Shown: positions 62,910 to 64,000 of the stretch, one piece after another
Numbering within the stretch: position 1 is the first letter of the stretch
Layout of the letters: the number at the start of each line of letters is the position of its first letter
Source of the DNA: an uncultured Eubacteriales bacterium
GTDB lineage: Bacteria; Bacillota; Clostridia; Oscillospirales; Acutalibacteraceae
Assembly: GCA_934486635.1 (NCBI GenBank)
Contig: CAKSPZ010000001.1
Location: 186,001-250,000, forward strand
DNA: 64,000 nucleotides
Reading direction: 5' to 3'
Translations under genes and position numbers: made by a program
The notes under the pieces: model-generated
What the model was told of the DNA's origin: nothing
What the model saw: the letters and a program-made list of their open reading frames with translations, nothing else
The model's database searches: none

Positions 62910-63202
62910 TGGAGATATTTAATGAAATATTAGAGCAATATATGAGAATTGGATTAAAGAATAAACAATATAAAAATAATTTGCAAAGTTTATTTGTTAA
63001 TAACAAAATAAATGGTACAGAAAATGAATTAGATAAAAATTTAAAATCACAGACAATCAACATTTTAAAGGAAACAACCAATGAACCAAAAGAATATATA
63101 AGTGGAATTATTGATGTGAAAGAAGTTTATGATAAATTAGAATTTGATGCGAGAAGATATAATAGAAATTTTGATTCTCAGACTGGAGCGGTCTTATTAT
63201 GA
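62909..63202 (+). CDS. Small phage protein in the tape-measure position
   Basis: 97 residues (MEIFNEILEQYMRIGLKNKQ; ends in SQTGAVLL). Start ATG 62909 overlaps the preceding stop as TAATG; ATG 62903 is an alternative and neither has a clear box. Hydrophilic and helical, no membrane segment. In PBSX-like order this slot belongs to the tape-measure protein (usually several hundred to over 1000 residues). It might be a very short tape measure or an unrelated accessory protein. Confidence 0.55.
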   Translation: MEIFNEILEQYMRIGLKNKQYKNNLQSLFVNNKINGTENELDKNLKSQTINILKETTNEPKEYISGIIDVKEVYDKLEFDARRYNRNFDSQTGAVLL

Positions 63203-63723
63203 ATTTAAATGTCATGAAGTATAAAAATTATGTATGGCCAAATAACCCATCCACCATAGACATTAGTGTAAAAAGAGATTTGAAAGATATAGAAATGCCT
63301 TTTAATTTGGGTGTAATACAAGATTTTGGAAGACAAAAAAGAATAGTATCAGGGCAAGGCAAGTTTTTTGGAGAAAATTGTTTAGAACAATTTGAGTCTT
63401 TATTTACAGTTTTAAAACAAGGTGGAACAGGATATCTTTGCTTACCCGGAATGACTCCTTTTTTAGCAATATTTAGTGAACTTCAGCTTATAGGTGAAGC
63501 TATGCCTAATGTTATAAGTTATAAATTTGAGTTTTGGGAAGATTTAAGTTCAAGCTTTGTAAGTGATAATTTAGACCAAACTTATCATACAGTTTTGGAT
63601 GGTGATACTTTATGGTCAATTGCAGCGAAATATAATGTTTCAATAGAGGATTTGATAAGCTTAAATTGCAATATAAAAAACCCTAACCAACTTACTGTGG
63701 GTGAAAGGGTGTACTTAAAATGA
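63199..63723 (+). CDS. LysM-domain tail protein (XkdP-like)
   Basis: 174 residues: a beta-rich N-terminus (NYVWPNNPSTIDISVKRDL, GVIQDFGRQKRIVSGQGKFF) and a C-terminal LysM (YHTVLDGDTLWSIAAKYNVS, NPNQLTVGERVYL). XkdP of PBSX and gp53-like baseplate proteins carry the same LysM, which may bind peptidoglycan during injection. Start ATG 63199 overlaps the stop of the gene before; its own stop overlaps the next ATG (ATGA). Confidence 0.85.
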   Translation: MNLNVMKYKNYVWPNNPSTIDISVKRDLKDIEMPFNLGVIQDFGRQKRIVSGQGKFFGENCLEQFESLFTVLKQGGTGYLCLPGMTPFLAIFSELQLIGEAMPNVISYKFEFWEDLSSSFVSDNLDQTYHTVLDGDTLWSIAAKYNVSIEDLISLNCNIKNPNQLTVGERVYLK

Positions 63724-64000
63724 TATATATAGCAACCACAATTGAAAATGAAAAAGTAGACTTAAAAAATCCATACAGTACAGAAATTAATAAATCATAT
63801 GAAGCTCCAGCAGATATTTTAAAGGTAATTTTTGCAAGTGAAAGAAAACATTTAGAATATAAATATATTGAGGTATACATAACTGAGGGTATAAAATTTT
63901 TTTCAGGAATAGTAGATGAGCAAAAATTTGAAGTGACAGACAAAGGATGTTTTTTAACAATAGAAGCAAGAAGTATAACAGCGTACTTAATTGACAATGA
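63720..64000 (+). CDS. XkdQ-like baseplate hub protein, 3' end outside window
   Basis: 94 residues visible from ATG 63720 before the window ends. YITEGIKFFSGIVDEQKFEVTDK and the terminal LTIEARSITAYLIDNE match the start of XkdQ/gpD late-control hub proteins, where an IEARS.TA.L.DNE motif is typical. The frame is open to the last base. Overlaps the LysM gene by four bases. Confidence 0.7.
   Translation, partial: MIYIATTIENEKVDLKNPYSTEINKSYEAPADILKVIFASERKHLEYKYIEVYITEGIKFFSGIVDEQKFEVTDKGCFLTIEARSITAYLIDN

Overview
The window is strongly A+T-rich. Genes sit in tight operons with AGGAGG-type ribosome-binding sites, TTG and GTG starts are frequent, and the gene set (sepF, divIVA, ricA-like ymcA, luxS, comEB, sortase B, degV, TmcAL, LPXTG signal) is that of a low-GC Gram-positive bacterium. 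Class Clostridia, probably an intestinal member, is my inference; no 16S gene is present to settle it.

Layout. 1-6.2 kb: housekeeping (folate cyclo-ligase cut by the left edge, mltG, U32 peptidase, galU, small membrane protein, dCMP deaminase, ksgA). 6.3-7 kb: one secreted membrane-anchored protein. 7.1-16 kb: a nucleotide-sugar operon from its own promoter: rfbF-rfbG-rfbH (CDP-4-keto-3,6-dideoxyhexose), gtrA, a sugar SDR, a ThDP acetolactate-synthase-like enzyme, an HpcH-type aldolase, a HAD phosphatase and a GtrB-like glycosyltransferase. The best reading is a CDP-linked branched-chain dideoxy sugar of yersiniose type moved over the membrane on a polyprenol carrier. 16-24 kb: a cell-surface island: LPKTG protein, class-B sortase, choline-binding-like repeat protein with a transglutaminase fold that has lost its catalytic residues, a 626-residue protein with a Nif11/double-glycine leader, a GH25-LysM lysozyme, two tRNAs and a holin-like protein. 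24-27.1 kb: folE-folP-folB-folK plus a methyltransferase. 27.2-27.7 kb: five tRNAs. 27.7-35.2 kb: miaB-ymcA-mutS-mutL-miaA. 35.2-42.7 kb: HlyD-like, yggS, sepF, divIVA, ileS, lspA, rluD. 42.7-53.5 kb: polyphosphate genes (ppx-HD, ppk), luxS, a penicillin-binding protein, tmcAL, ackA, degV, pncB. 53.6-54.5 kb: an XRE regulator with a probable operator and a small membrane protein.

54.6 kb to the right edge: the packaging, head and contractile-tail genes of a PBSX-like prophage: small and large terminase, portal, protease with an in-frame nested scaffold start, capsid, connectors, sheath, tube, a tail-assembly chaperone with a textbook -1 frameshift site, a roughly 97-residue protein where the tape measure is expected, a LysM tail protein and an XkdQ-like hub cut by the right edge. 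No integrase, replication or excision gene lies to its left; the element may be domesticated or its lysogeny genes may lie beyond the window.

The most unusual items are the Nif11-leader giant, the ThDP/dideoxysugar cluster, the pseudo-transglutaminase and the missing or miniature tape measure. No stretch longer than 300 bases lacks a gene. No CRISPR array, insertion sequence or rRNA gene was seen. Many promoters here share a TG-N-TATAAT extended -10.
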